Shown: positions 34,845 to 43,008 of the stretch, piece after piece
Layout: every line of letters starts with the position of its first letter
Numbering within the stretch: position 1 is the stretch's first letter
Assembly (NCBI RefSeq): GCF_009674765.1
Contig: NZ_WKKF01000001.1
Span: 930,001 to 994,000, forward strand
DNA from: Metabacillus idriensis
GTDB lineage: Bacteria; Bacillota; Bacilli; Bacillales; Bacillaceae
Length of the DNA stretch: 64,000 nt
Direction: 5' to 3'
Program-made: the position numbers and the translations under genes
The notes under the pieces: model-generated
What the model was told of the DNA's origin: nothing
The model's input: the letters and a program-made list of their open reading frames with translations, nothing else
Databases searched by the model: none

Positions 34845-35576
34845 TTATAAAGTTTCAATCAACACAATCATAAAGAGAATTCCCAGAATAAATGAATAGG
34901 TCGCATTCCTCTCGTTCCCGTCCCCGTGGCTTTCAGGAATGAGCTCTTTATAGATGATGAACAGCATGGCTCCCGCTGCAAAAGAAAGACCATAAGGGAC
35001 GAGGTTTTCTACAATTGAAGTCAAGTAGTAACCCAGCAGGGAAGTGACAATTTCGACAGCCCCTGTCATTGTCGCTATAAGCAGGGCTTTGAATTTGCCG
35101 ATATTCTGGTTTATAAGAAACAGGGCGACCAAAAAACCTTCTGGAGCATTTTGAAGCCCGATGGCAAAAGCAATTAAATTTCCGGTTTCGCTTTGATCAG
35201 ATGCGTAGCTTACCCCGACTGACAACCCTTCAGGCAGATTATGCAAGGTGATGGCAGCAATGATTAGCATGGCTTTCTGGTCAAATTCAATCCCGTATTT
35301 TGAATGCTCAAGGTCAATGTGGGGGATTTTCTTTTCAAGTATTGTCAAGACGAGCACTCCCAGAAAAAGACCAGCACAAACCTGAAAAACTCCTCCCTGG
35401 TTCAGTGCTTCAGGAAGCAGGCTCATCATAGATGCAGCCATCATGATCCCGGCTGTAAAAGCGAGCAGGATATCTCTCCATCTGTGCGTGATGGTTTTTT
35501 GAAGAAACAAAATGGGAAGAGCTCCAATTCCTGTTGCCAGAGCTGATAACGTACTTCCGATTAATACCTCAGTCAT
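34845..35576 (-). CDS. ZIP-family divalent metal transporter
   Basis: This 243-residue membrane protein with about eight helices imports zinc or related metals. The ZIP signature lies in helix 4 (HNLPEGLSVGVSY) and helix 5 (GLQNAPEGFLVAL), which hold the transport-site His/Asn/Glu residues. The cytoplasmic loop between helices 3 and 4 is short and Lys/His-rich (KKIPHIDLEHSK). The start at 35576 follows GGAG by 8 bases; codons further upstream are excluded. It resembles bacterial ZupT. No metal-regulator box was recognised upstream. Confidence 0.85.
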   Translation of the reverse strand: MTEVLIGSTLSALATGIGALPILFLQKTITHRWRDILLAFTAGIMMAASMMSLLPEALNQGGVFQVCAGLFLGVLVLTILEKKIPHIDLEHSKYGIEFDQKAMLIIAAITLHNLPEGLSVGVSYASDQSETGNLIAFAIGLQNAPEGFLVALFLINQNIGKFKALLIATMTGAVEIVTSLLGYYLTSIVENLVPYGLSFAAGAMLFIIYKELIPESHGDGNERNATYSFILGILFMIVLIETL

Positions 35577-35749
35577 GGTTGAACTCCTTTTCCTGCTTGT
35601 ATGTATTAGCCATATTATAGCCGAAAAAAAACAAAAAAAGATAGCAAAAGGATTCATTCTTGTTTTTTCGCCATATGTGGCCATTATTTTCAGCAAAAAG
35701 ATTGATTCCTGTTAATAATGAAAAAGATTAAGAAGGAAATGCTGCGACT

Positions 35750-35766
35750 TGTCGATTGTTGTCGAA
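35750..35766 (+). promoter_or_regulatory. Two Spo0A-box-like heptamers one helical turn apart
   Basis: TGTCGAT (35750-35756) and a perfect TGTCGAA (35760-35766) are in the same orientation with 10-base spacing. They lie 91 bases upstream of the aldo/keto reductase and 174 bases upstream of the ZIP gene. Spo0A boxes have the form TGTCGAA. Confidence 0.45.
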
Positions 35767-35856
35767 AGGTGAACACTTCTCATCCTTTACGATTTTTGAA
35801 ATTTCTGATAAGTTAAAGACAAAGGAATTTCATCACGTACAGCAGGGGGAATAGGT

Positions 35857-36804
35857 ATGCACTATCGAAGGCTAGGCAGGTCGGGGTTAAAGGTAAGTGA
35901 AATCAGTCTTGGAAGCTGGCTGACATTCGGAAAAACAGTTGATGAGAAGTCAGCGGCAGAAATTATTCATAAGGCATATGAAGCAGGGATTAATTTTTTC
36001 GACAGCGCCAATGTGTATGAGCGCGGAAAAGCAGAAATTGTCATGTCGCGGGCACTTAAATCGTTTCCGAGGGATTCATATGTTCTGACGACAAAGGCAT
36101 TCTGGCCAATGGGTGACGGTCCGAACGATAAGGGGTTATCAAGAAAGCATATTATGGAACAGGTTCATGCAAGCTTAAAGCGGATGGACCTCGAATATGT
36201 CGATATTTTTTACTGTCACAGATATGATCAGGAGACACCGCTTGATGAAACATTGAGGGCCATTGATGATCTTATCCGTCAGGGAAAGATTCTGTATGCA
36301 GGAGTCAGCGAATGGACAGCTGCGCAAATACAGGAAGCTATGAGTGTATCTGACCGCTATCTGCTTGACCGGATTGTCGTCAATCAGCCGCAGTACAATA
36401 TGTTTCACCGTGATATTGAGGAAGAAATCATTCCAATGTGCGAAAATGCAGGAGTATCACAAGTCGTGTGGTCACCGCTTGCCCAAGGGATTTTAACTGG
36501 GAAGTATAAAGAAGGTTTAATCCCTAAAGGAAGCCGTGCATCCGGTGAAAACGTGAATTCATGGATGAAAAAAATCCTGAATGATATGGTGAACCGAAAA
36601 GTGGAGCTTCTCGATCAGCTTGCAAAGGAACACGACATCACACTTGCACAGCTTGCCCTTGCGTGGACGCTTAGGCAGCATAACGTGGCAAGCACGCTTG
36701 TCGGTGCATCTCACCCTGAGCAGATCATCGAAAATGCGAAGGCATCGGACGTTGCATTAGGGTATAGTGCACTGCAGCGTATTGAAGAGATCATAACAAG
36801 TTGA
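35857..36804 (+). CDS. Aldo/keto reductase (potassium-channel beta-subunit type)
   Basis: This NADPH-dependent TIM-barrel oxidoreductase has 315 aa. The N-terminal YRRLGRSGLKVSEISLGSW is typical of the Kv-beta/YhdN-like branch. Catalytic positions are Asp in FFDSANVYERG with Tyr, Lys in VLTTKAFWPMGDG, and His in IFYCHRYD. The C-terminal cofactor segment STLVGASHPEQIIEN is present. The substrate is not predictable. RBS AGGGGGAATAGGT. Two Spo0A-box-like sequences upstream hint at sporulation-phase control. It converges on kinD. Confidence 0.9.
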   Translation: MHYRRLGRSGLKVSEISLGSWLTFGKTVDEKSAAEIIHKAYEAGINFFDSANVYERGKAEIVMSRALKSFPRDSYVLTTKAFWPMGDGPNDKGLSRKHIMEQVHASLKRMDLEYVDIFYCHRYDQETPLDETLRAIDDLIRQGKILYAGVSEWTAAQIQEAMSVSDRYLLDRIVVNQPQYNMFHRDIEEEIIPMCENAGVSQVVWSPLAQGILTGKYKEGLIPKGSRASGENVNSWMKKILNDMVNRKVELLDQLAKEHDITLAQLALAWTLRQHNVASTLVGASHPEQIIENAKASDVALGYSALQRIEEIITS

Positions 36805-36845
36805 GGTTTTACATATGGAAAAAAAGAGTGAAAAGCATCTGCTTT

Positions 36846-38351
36846 TCACTCTTTTTCGGATAATGGAAGTGTAATGGTCACTTCTGTCCCTTTATTTAAT
36901 TCACTGTCAATGGCAATTGTCCCTTTGTACATGGAGATGATGCGCTTGCACACAACTAGTCCAAGGCCAGTGCCGGTATCTTTCATAGTAAAGAAGGGGT
37001 GAAAAATTTGTGAAATGATATCCTCTGGTATGCCTTTTCCGGTGTCGGTTACTTTAATCACTGCGAAATCTCCCTGTTTTTGCACTTCAATGGTTAATTT
37101 GCCTTCATTTTTTTCGATTGCTTCTAATGAATTTTTCGCTAAATTCAGCAGCACCTGTTTAATATGATCCTTGGTGCAATTGATGAGAAGAGGTTCTTTA
37201 TATAACCGGATATCCATTTCTGCGTTATAAAGGTTGGCTTCTGACCCGAGAAGAGGGGATAATTCAAGCACAATCGCATTTATATCATGGTCTGCATGGT
37301 GATGCGCAGTCGGTTTCCCGAGCACTAAAAACTCGCTGACAATTTCATTGATGCGCTGAATCTCTTTATCGATGACAGAGAAATAAAATTGATCTTCAGA
37401 GTCCTGGTATTTTTCCTGCAAAAGCTGAATAAACCCTTTTACACCTGTCAGCGGATTTCTTATTTCGTGGGCAGTGCTTGCTGCCAGCATTCCGACAAGT
37501 TCCACTTTTTGAGCATCCATCTGACTTTGTTCAATTTGAGCTTTTCTTTTTAAAAGGAAATTTTGAATGAGAATAAAAATGATGTTTAAAATTCCGAACG
37601 TGATCAGCATGTAAATCATGATGTCTTTTACATGATCGAGGCTTATCTTTGAATCTGGCGTTCCCTCAAGCCGCCAAGAGATCTGATCAAGGTAAACCCG
37701 CACCGGCTCAACTTTGGATGCTTCTTTCCCGTTATTAGACGAAAATAGAACATGATTGCTGTCATCAACAACTTTAATATTCAATCTCGGACTGATGACG
37801 TTGATGATATTCTGCAGATAATCTACTTTTAGCGCTGCAACTAATAAGTTCTCCACTTCGCCATTCTCATCAAAAATCGGTGTGCAAATCGACACGATGT
37901 AATCACCTGATATATTTCCGAAATAGGCATCTGATACTGTCGATTGTTTTGTTGCCAGAGCACTCTTAAAAAAAGCGCGGTGTTGAAGGTTGACGGTTTT
38001 CATCAATTGCATTGAACCTGCTGAAATGTCGCCATTTTTTTTGACAAAATAAAGACCTGAAAAACGGGGCTCCTGATCATGCGCCTGTGTCAGCACACGC
38101 TGAATTTTATCCCTGTCCGTTTCTTCTTCAAGAACAAGCGCCATTGATTCCAGTCTTGCTTTTGTATCCTGAATCAAACTATCAATCTGATTTTTATGAA
38201 CGTTGATCATAAAAGCTGCTTCAGAGCGATATGAATCCATGATTTTATCTTTTTGGTAATAATAAATGCCCGTATTGATAATTAGGGATGGAATCAGCAC
38301 GATCATAAGATAGATCGATGCTTTTTTTAATCTATTAGGATCTTTCAGCAA
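36846..38351 (-). CDS. kinD: Membrane sensor histidine kinase KinD
   Basis: This kinase probably feeds the Spo0A phosphorelay in response to an extracellular signal. Helix 1 is at about residues 11-32. An extracellular sensor of the dCache/PAS type spans about 36-235 (GLYFVKKNGDISAGS, DYIVSICTPIFDENGEVENL). Helix 2 lies at about 243-265. The HisKA domain has H295 in STAHEIRNPLTGVKG, and the HATPase has NSLEAIEKNEG, DTGKGIPED and GTGLGLVVC. 501 aa. Synteny with spo0E, mhqR and motBA supports kinD; sequence alone would allow other phosphorelay kinases. Confidence 0.82.
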   Translation of the reverse strand: MLKDPNRLKKASIYLMIVLIPSLIINTGIYYYQKDKIMDSYRSEAAFMINVHKNQIDSLIQDTKARLESMALVLEEETDRDKIQRVLTQAHDQEPRFSGLYFVKKNGDISAGSMQLMKTVNLQHRAFFKSALATKQSTVSDAYFGNISGDYIVSICTPIFDENGEVENLLVAALKVDYLQNIINVISPRLNIKVVDDSNHVLFSSNNGKEASKVEPVRVYLDQISWRLEGTPDSKISLDHVKDIMIYMLITFGILNIIFILIQNFLLKRKAQIEQSQMDAQKVELVGMLAASTAHEIRNPLTGVKGFIQLLQEKYQDSEDQFYFSVIDKEIQRINEIVSEFLVLGKPTAHHHADHDINAIVLELSPLLGSEANLYNAEMDIRLYKEPLLINCTKDHIKQVLLNLAKNSLEAIEKNEGKLTIEVQKQGDFAVIKVTDTGKGIPEDIISQIFHPFFTMKDTGTGLGLVVCKRIISMYKGTIAIDSELNKGTEVTITLPLSEKE

Positions 38352-38451
38352 AGTTATCGCCCCAAATAAGAGATTGCCCGGTTATGAGCATACTATACGA
38401 ATTATAAACCATTTAATTGGAATGTACTAGGAAAGAAGGAGAGAAAACGCT

Positions 38452-38480
38452 TTGCCATAAAACCTATTTTCTTCTATTGT
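38452..38480 (+). promoter_or_regulatory. Candidate promoter of the second 5'-nucleotidase gene
   Basis: TTGCCA (38452-38457), 17 bases, TATTGT (38475-38480). The predicted start of transcription, near 38487, makes an upstream in-frame TTG at 38488 an unlikely translation start. Confidence 0.45.
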
Positions 38481-38529
38481 AGAGAACTTGAAAGTTAGGT
38501 ATGATGGAAAGAAAAGGGAGGGGTTTCTC

Positions 38530-40095
38530 ATAGAAACAGTGAGATTGACGATCTTGCAGACAAGTGATTTACATGGTCATATTCTTCCGCTTGTTTACAG
38601 TACAAACGAGGAAGAATGCCTCGGTCTTGCAAAAATTTCAACCATCATTAACAAAGAGAGAACTGAATGTGAAAACGTCCTTCTCATTGATAATGGAGAT
38701 TGCATCCAGGGAACCCCGCTTACGTATTATTATGCAAAAAAAGCTCCAGATCAGCAGAACCCTGTCATTGCAGCAATGAATGCGACCGGATATGATGCGG
38801 CAGTAATCGGCAACCATGAGTTCAATTACAGCAGTGATTTTTTGAAAAAAGCTGCCGGGCAATCTGAATTCCCATGGCTGTCAGCTAATATCATAGAAAA
38901 CGGCGAGCCTCTATTCGGCAAACCATATATAATGAAAAGATACAGCGGTGTAAAGGTTGCGGTGCTTGGGGTAACAACCCATTATATCCCGAACTGGGAG
39001 GACCCGAAGCATATTGAAAAGCTCTCCTTTCACGATGCCTTTGAATCAGCTAAGTATTGGACCGAATACATAAGAAAGAATGAGTCGCCTGACCTGCTGA
39101 TTGTCTCATACCATGGCGGTTTTGAACGCAATCTTCAAACTGGAGAGCCGACAGAAGCACTGACCGGCGAAAATCAGGCCTATCAATTTTGCCATGAGAT
39201 TGATGGAATCGATGTGCTGCTCACCGGACATCAGCACCGGTCCATTTCAGGCGAATTAAATGGAGTAACAGTTATTCAGCCTGGGTTTAATGGGCGATTT
39301 GCCGGAAAGATTGACGTAACCTTCGAAGTTGATGACAACGGAGTTTATATTAAAGAGAAAAAGCCAGAGCTTGTAGACCTGAGCTTAATTGAAACAGATC
39401 AGAGGATCGTTGAGTTGATTCAGCCCTTCGAAAAAGAAACACAAAAATGGCTGGATCAGCCAATTGGAAAAATCACCGGGAATATGCAGATTGAAGACCC
39501 CTTTGCTGCCCGGATGGAGAAAACAGCTTTTATAGAATTTATCAATAAGGTACAAATGGATGCAGCAGGAACGGATATCTCTAACACGGCTCTTTTTGAT
39601 AATGCATCAAGAGGCTTTCCCAAAAACCCGACCATGCGGGATATTGTATCAAACTATATCTATCCAAACACATTAAAGGTTCTTCGTTTAAAAGGAAGCG
39701 ACATTAAAGCGGCACTTGAACGTTCAGCTTCATACTTTATGTGCGGAGAGGACGGTGCAGTCATTGTGAATCCGAAGTTTCAGGACCCGAAGCCCCAGCA
39801 TTATAACTATGACATGTGGGACGGAATTGAGTACATACTTGATGTCTCAAAACCAATCGGCGAGCGGACCGTGCTTCTTCTGAAAAATGGAAAACCTCTT
39901 GATCTTGAGGGGGACTATGACGTTGTGATGAATAACTACCGGGCCTCAGGCGGAGGAGAATACACCATGTTTAAAGGAAAAGAAGTCATCAAAGAAGTTC
40001 CTGTTGATATGTCTGAGCTGATCGCGAACTATTTACTGGAGAAAAAAGAAGTACAAGCATCTCTAAATACGAATTGGAAGGTCATTTGCTCGTAA
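38530..40095 (+). CDS. Cytoplasmic metallophosphatase / 5'-nucleotidase-type enzyme
   Basis: This is a calcineurin-like phosphoesterase plus 5'-nucleotidase C-terminal domain, with no signal peptide. Metal motifs in order are LQTSDLHGH, LIDNGDCIQG, GNHEFN, SYHGG and TGHQHRS. The C-terminal domain contains NNYRASGGGEYTMF. The start is unusual: GGGAGGGG at 38516-38523 is followed after 6 bases by ATA (38530). GTG (38539) and TTG (38545) are 15 or more bases away. ATA is used here provisionally, giving about 521 aa. A secreted paralogue is at 9956. Confidence 0.8.
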   Translation: METVRLTILQTSDLHGHILPLVYSTNEEECLGLAKISTIINKERTECENVLLIDNGDCIQGTPLTYYYAKKAPDQQNPVIAAMNATGYDAAVIGNHEFNYSSDFLKKAAGQSEFPWLSANIIENGEPLFGKPYIMKRYSGVKVAVLGVTTHYIPNWEDPKHIEKLSFHDAFESAKYWTEYIRKNESPDLLIVSYHGGFERNLQTGEPTEALTGENQAYQFCHEIDGIDVLLTGHQHRSISGELNGVTVIQPGFNGRFAGKIDVTFEVDDNGVYIKEKKPELVDLSLIETDQRIVELIQPFEKETQKWLDQPIGKITGNMQIEDPFAARMEKTAFIEFINKVQMDAAGTDISNTALFDNASRGFPKNPTMRDIVSNYIYPNTLKVLRLKGSDIKAALERSASYFMCGEDGAVIVNPKFQDPKPQHYNYDMWDGIEYILDVSKPIGERTVLLLKNGKPLDLEGDYDVVMNNYRASGGGEYTMFKGKEVIKEVPVDMSELIANYLLEKKEVQASLNTNWKVICS

Positions 40096-40187
40096 GATTC
40101 ATTGCCATATTGACATTTCAGCATCCATTTTGTATCATTATTATTATTTAGAATTCAAGATATTTAGTTATCGAAGGATTGATGAAA

Positions 40188-40637
40188 ATGAAAGATCAAC
40201 AGCAAATTGAACAATCGTTAAAATTATTTATCGTTTTATCCCGTGCGCACCGCGCGATTAATGATCAAGTAAATAAGCACATTTCAAGCTTCGGGCTGAA
40301 TCCGACTGAATTTGCCGTTCTTGAACTTCTTTATCATAAAGGAGATCAGCCTCTGCAGCAAATCGGCGGGAAAATTCTTTTAGCAAGCGGGAGCATCACA
40401 TATGTGGTCGACAAGCTTGAACAAAAAGGACTCTTGGTTCGAAAAGCATGCGAAAAAGACCGCCGCGTTACCTTTGCCCAAATAACGGATAAAGGAAAGC
40501 AGCTGATCGAGAGCATTTTCCCATCGCACCAAGAGCGTTTAGACGAAATTGTCGGCGCGCTCACATCAGAAGAAAAGCAGACCGTCATTGATTTAATCAA
40601 AAAGGTTGGCTATCATGCTCGGGATCTTCAGGATTGA
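40188..40637 (+). CDS. mhqR: MarR-family regulator, MhqR-like
   Basis: This winged-helix repressor has 149 aa, with recognition region TEFAVLELLYHKGDQPLQQIGGKILLASGSITYVVDKLEQKGLL and wing ACEKDRRVTFAQITDKG. In B. subtilis MhqR (YkvE) controls quinone and catechol resistance genes. The neighbours kinD and motBA match that locus, so a similar role is likely. One Cys (about residue 86) sits beside the wing. ATG 40188 lies 9 bases after AAGGA; ATG 40182 and TTG 40179 are too close to it. Confidence 0.75.
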   Translation: MKDQQQIEQSLKLFIVLSRAHRAINDQVNKHISSFGLNPTEFAVLELLYHKGDQPLQQIGGKILLASGSITYVVDKLEQKGLLVRKACEKDRRVTFAQITDKGKQLIESIFPSHQERLDEIVGALTSEEKQTVIDLIKKVGYHARDLQD

Positions 40638-40652
40638 GATGAGCTTAAAATG

Positions 40653-40697
40653 AAAGCAGTGCGGAAAAACTACCCGTTTTTCCGTGCTGCTTTTTTT
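40653..40697 (+). terminator. Intrinsic terminator after mhqR
   Basis: AAAGCAGTGCGGAAAA ... TTTTCCGTGCTGC followed by seven Ts. Confidence 0.88.
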
Positions 40698-40849
40698 CCT
40701 GTTCTTTTTTGGCTGAGAGTAGCCAGACGATTGCCAGTTAATCCTCATGCATTTTGTCATGTCTACGCAATACCATTCGCACAACGATCGTTTGCCCAAT
40801 CAAGGCGCCTGTTTGATTCCACAAATCGGTTCAATTCTAGAAAAAGTGA

Positions 40850-41265
40850 AATCGTACCCTCCAAAACCGAGAAACGATCTGGGAGGGTAAGGAAACGAGT
40901 GAATCGTACCCTCCAAAACCGAGAAACGATCTGGGAGGGTAAGGAAACGAGTGAATCGTACCCTCCAAAACCGAGAAACGATCTGGGAGGGTAAGGAAAC
41001 GAGTGAATCGTACCCTCCAAAACCGAGAAACGATCTGGGAGGGTAAGGAAACGAGTGAATCGTACCCTTCAAAACCGGAAAACGATCTGGGAGGGTAAGG
41101 AAACGAGTGAATCGTACCCTCAAAAACCGAGAAACGATCTGGGAGGGTAAGGAACGGCCGGAATCGTACCCTCCAAAACCGAGAAACGATCTGGGAGGGT
41201 AAGGAAACGAGTGAATCGTACCCTTCAAAACCGGGCAACGATCTGGGAGGGTAAACAAACGTACC
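40850..41265. repeat. Tandem array 1: eight 52-bp units with a hairpin in each
   Basis: Units start near 40851, 40903, 40955, 41007, 41059, 41111, 41163 and 41215, an exact 52-base period. Each holds TACCCTCC, then AAAACCGAGAAACGATCTG, then GGAGGGTA, giving an 8-base perfect stem. Units 5 and 8 carry TACCCTTC (a G-U pair in RNA), and unit 6 TACCCTCA. The array fills the gap between convergent mhqR and motB. No protein is supported: open frames through it merely follow the repeat. Confidence 0.95.
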
Positions 41266-41277
41266 TTATCAAGCAAA

Positions 41278-41307
41278 CAAAAAAAGCGTCCTTAAACGGA
41301 CACTTTT
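41278..41307 (-). terminator. Intrinsic terminator after motB
   Basis: On the minus strand, AAAAGTGTCC-GTTTAA-GGACGCTTTTTTT immediately follows the motB stop. Confidence 0.85.
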
Positions 41308-42062
41308 CACTGGTTCTGTTCAATTGGAAGAATCAAAATCTCAACGCGGCGGTTTTTTTGCTGGCCTTGTTTCGTCTTGTTTTCTGCAACTGGATTGTAC
41401 TCTCCAAATCCCTTTGCAGAGAAAGCTCTTGGATCAAGCTTTTCATTTTCAAGCAAAAGCTTCATGAAGTTGACAGCACGCATCACACTTAAGTGCCAGT
41501 TGGATTCATATTCCGCGTTTTGGATCGGCACGTTGTCTGTGTGGCCGCTGACGATGATATTCCGCGGGGGATTCATGACCAGAAGTTTTGAAATTTCCTT
41601 CGCCAGCTGTTCATCTTTTTTGCGGATGTCAGAATTGCCTGAGTCGAAAAAGATATCATTTAAAATGGTGATCAAAAGTCCTTCATCTGTCAGCGTGGTC
41701 TTTAATTTCGTTTCAAGACTGTTTGCTGCAATGTAGGCATTCACTTTTTGTTGAATTTCTTTTAATTTCTCCTGCTCAAGAGTTTCCTGTTTTTCTTTGT
41801 CCGGATTCTTTTCTTTTTCCTGATCAAGCTTCTCCATTTCGCCGTCAGGGATCGGACTTGGGTATTCAAGAACGCCGGTTCCGCCTGTAAATGTGCTGTT
41901 GAAAGCCCGGGCAAGCATTTGAAATTTCTGGGCGTCCACTGAGCTCATGGCAAAGAGGACAATGAAGAGGGCAAGCAATAGCGTCAATAAATCGGCGTAA
42001 GGCAAAAGCCAGGATTCATCAACGTGCTCTTCCTCATGTTTCTTTTTTTTCTTTCTAGCCAT
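41307..42062 (-). CDS. motB: Flagellar motor stator protein MotB
   Basis: MotB anchors the stator to peptidoglycan. A basic N-terminus (KKKKK) is followed by one transmembrane helix (about residues 22-42) beginning SWLLPYADLLTLLLALFIVLF, whose Asp is the proton carrier. A Lys/Glu-rich linker with plug comes next, then an OmpA-like peptidoglycan-binding domain (about 130-251; IIVSGHTDNVPI, NRRVEI). 251 aa. The start at 42062 follows AAGGAGAGAG; the gene overlaps the motA end by 8 bases. Confidence 0.95.
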   Translation of the reverse strand: MARKKKKKHEEEHVDESWLLPYADLLTLLLALFIVLFAMSSVDAQKFQMLARAFNSTFTGGTGVLEYPSPIPDGEMEKLDQEKEKNPDKEKQETLEQEKLKEIQQKVNAYIAANSLETKLKTTLTDEGLLITILNDIFFDSGNSDIRKKDEQLAKEISKLLVMNPPRNIIVSGHTDNVPIQNAEYESNWHLSVMRAVNFMKLLLENEKLDPRAFSAKGFGEYNPVAENKTKQGQQKNRRVEILILPIEQNQ

Positions 42063-42846
42063 CCAGACTCTCTCCTTCCGCGAAAAGCTGTTTTCTTTCG
42101 TGTGACGGAAGATAGGTGGCAAGCTTTTGTTCAATCGCTTTTGGAGCCTGCCCTTCTAGTACGGATAACACTCCTTCGATCATGACGTATTTTACTTTTG
42201 CTTCCTGCTTCGACTTTCTTTTGAGTTTATTTGCAAAAGGGTGCCAAAGTACATAACCGGTAAAAATCCCCATAAGCGTTGCCACAAAGGCAGCCCCAAT
42301 TGCTTTTCCTAACTCATCCGTATTATCCATATGGGAAAGAGCGGCGATTAATCCTACTACTGCTCCAAGTACTCCAAGAGTAGGAGCATACGTGCCCGCC
42401 TGTGAAAAGATAGAGGCGCCGGCTAAATGGCGTTCTTCCATGGCATCTATTTCTTCCGTCATGACATCGCGGATAAATTCAGCGTTTTGTCCGTCAACAG
42501 CCATGCTCAGCCCGTTCTTTAAAAAAGGATCTTCAACATCTGAAATCTTCGCTTCAAGAGCTAGCAGTCCTTCTTTTCTAGCAACCTGAGCCCATTCGGA
42601 AAACATCGGAATCAGTTCCTGTATGCTGTGCGATTGCTGTTCTTTAAAAATCACACCGAACAGCTTTGGCACTCTTTTAATCTCACTTGTGGGAAAAGCG
42701 GTAACTACTGTTGCAATGGTACCCGCAATAATAATCAGCAAAGCAGCAGGATTTAATAAAACAGCAGGGCTCACACCCTTCATAAACATGCCGACACCAA
42801 CGGCAACAAGGCCTAAAATTAATCCAAAAAGCGACGTTTTATCCAT
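42055..42846 (-). CDS. motA: Flagellar motor stator protein MotA
   Basis: This is the four-helix stator subunit that forms the proton channel with MotB. Helices lie at about 5-22, 30-50, 145-170 and 178-200. The cytoplasmic loop carries the charged rotor-contact residues, and family blocks GTYAPTLGVLGAVVGLIAAL and GIFTGYVLWHPFANKL are present. 263 aa. A sigma-D promoter is visible upstream, so motAB belongs to the motility regulon. Confidence 0.95.
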   Translation of the reverse strand: MDKTSLFGLILGLVAVGVGMFMKGVSPAVLLNPAALLIIIAGTIATVVTAFPTSEIKRVPKLFGVIFKEQQSHSIQELIPMFSEWAQVARKEGLLALEAKISDVEDPFLKNGLSMAVDGQNAEFIRDVMTEEIDAMEERHLAGASIFSQAGTYAPTLGVLGAVVGLIAALSHMDNTDELGKAIGAAFVATLMGIFTGYVLWHPFANKLKRKSKQEAKVKYVMIEGVLSVLEGQAPKAIEQKLATYLPSHERKQLFAEGESLDG

Positions 42847-42888
42847 ACTCTCACCAAATCTTTCTTTCGTTACGTTTTGTTACTGTTT

Positions 42889-42914
42889 ATATCGTCATCT
42901 TTTTATGAACTTTA
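42889..42914 (-). promoter_or_regulatory. Sigma-D promoter of motAB
   Basis: On the minus strand TAAA (42914-42911), 14 bases, GACGATAT (42896-42889). The sigma-D consensus is TAAA-N13-15-GCCGATAT, so the match is 7 of 8 in the -10. Confidence 0.75.
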
Positions 42915-43008
42915 AGAGCAGAATGAAAAGAGAAAGAGAGGAATCAGGACTTTTTTCTCGAATAAAGAGGAGGGCAAGTCATTTTTTAAAGAGAGTGGGG
43001 AATTACAT

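Noticed and set aside
35718-35816. Short plus-strand ORF beginning MKKIKKEMLRLVD
   Set aside because: It has no SD, and it covers the Spo0A-box-like sites in what looks like a control region.
40850-41265. CRISPR array
   Set aside because: The whole 52-base unit is conserved, with no unique spacers and no cas genes; the same holds for the array at 53505.
40763-41276. Long overlapping minus-strand open frames through array 1, with repeated SLPSQIVSRF-type segments
   Set aside because: The frames are open only because a 52-base unit lacking stops is repeated; there is no RBS, and the arm and loop changes do not follow codon logic.
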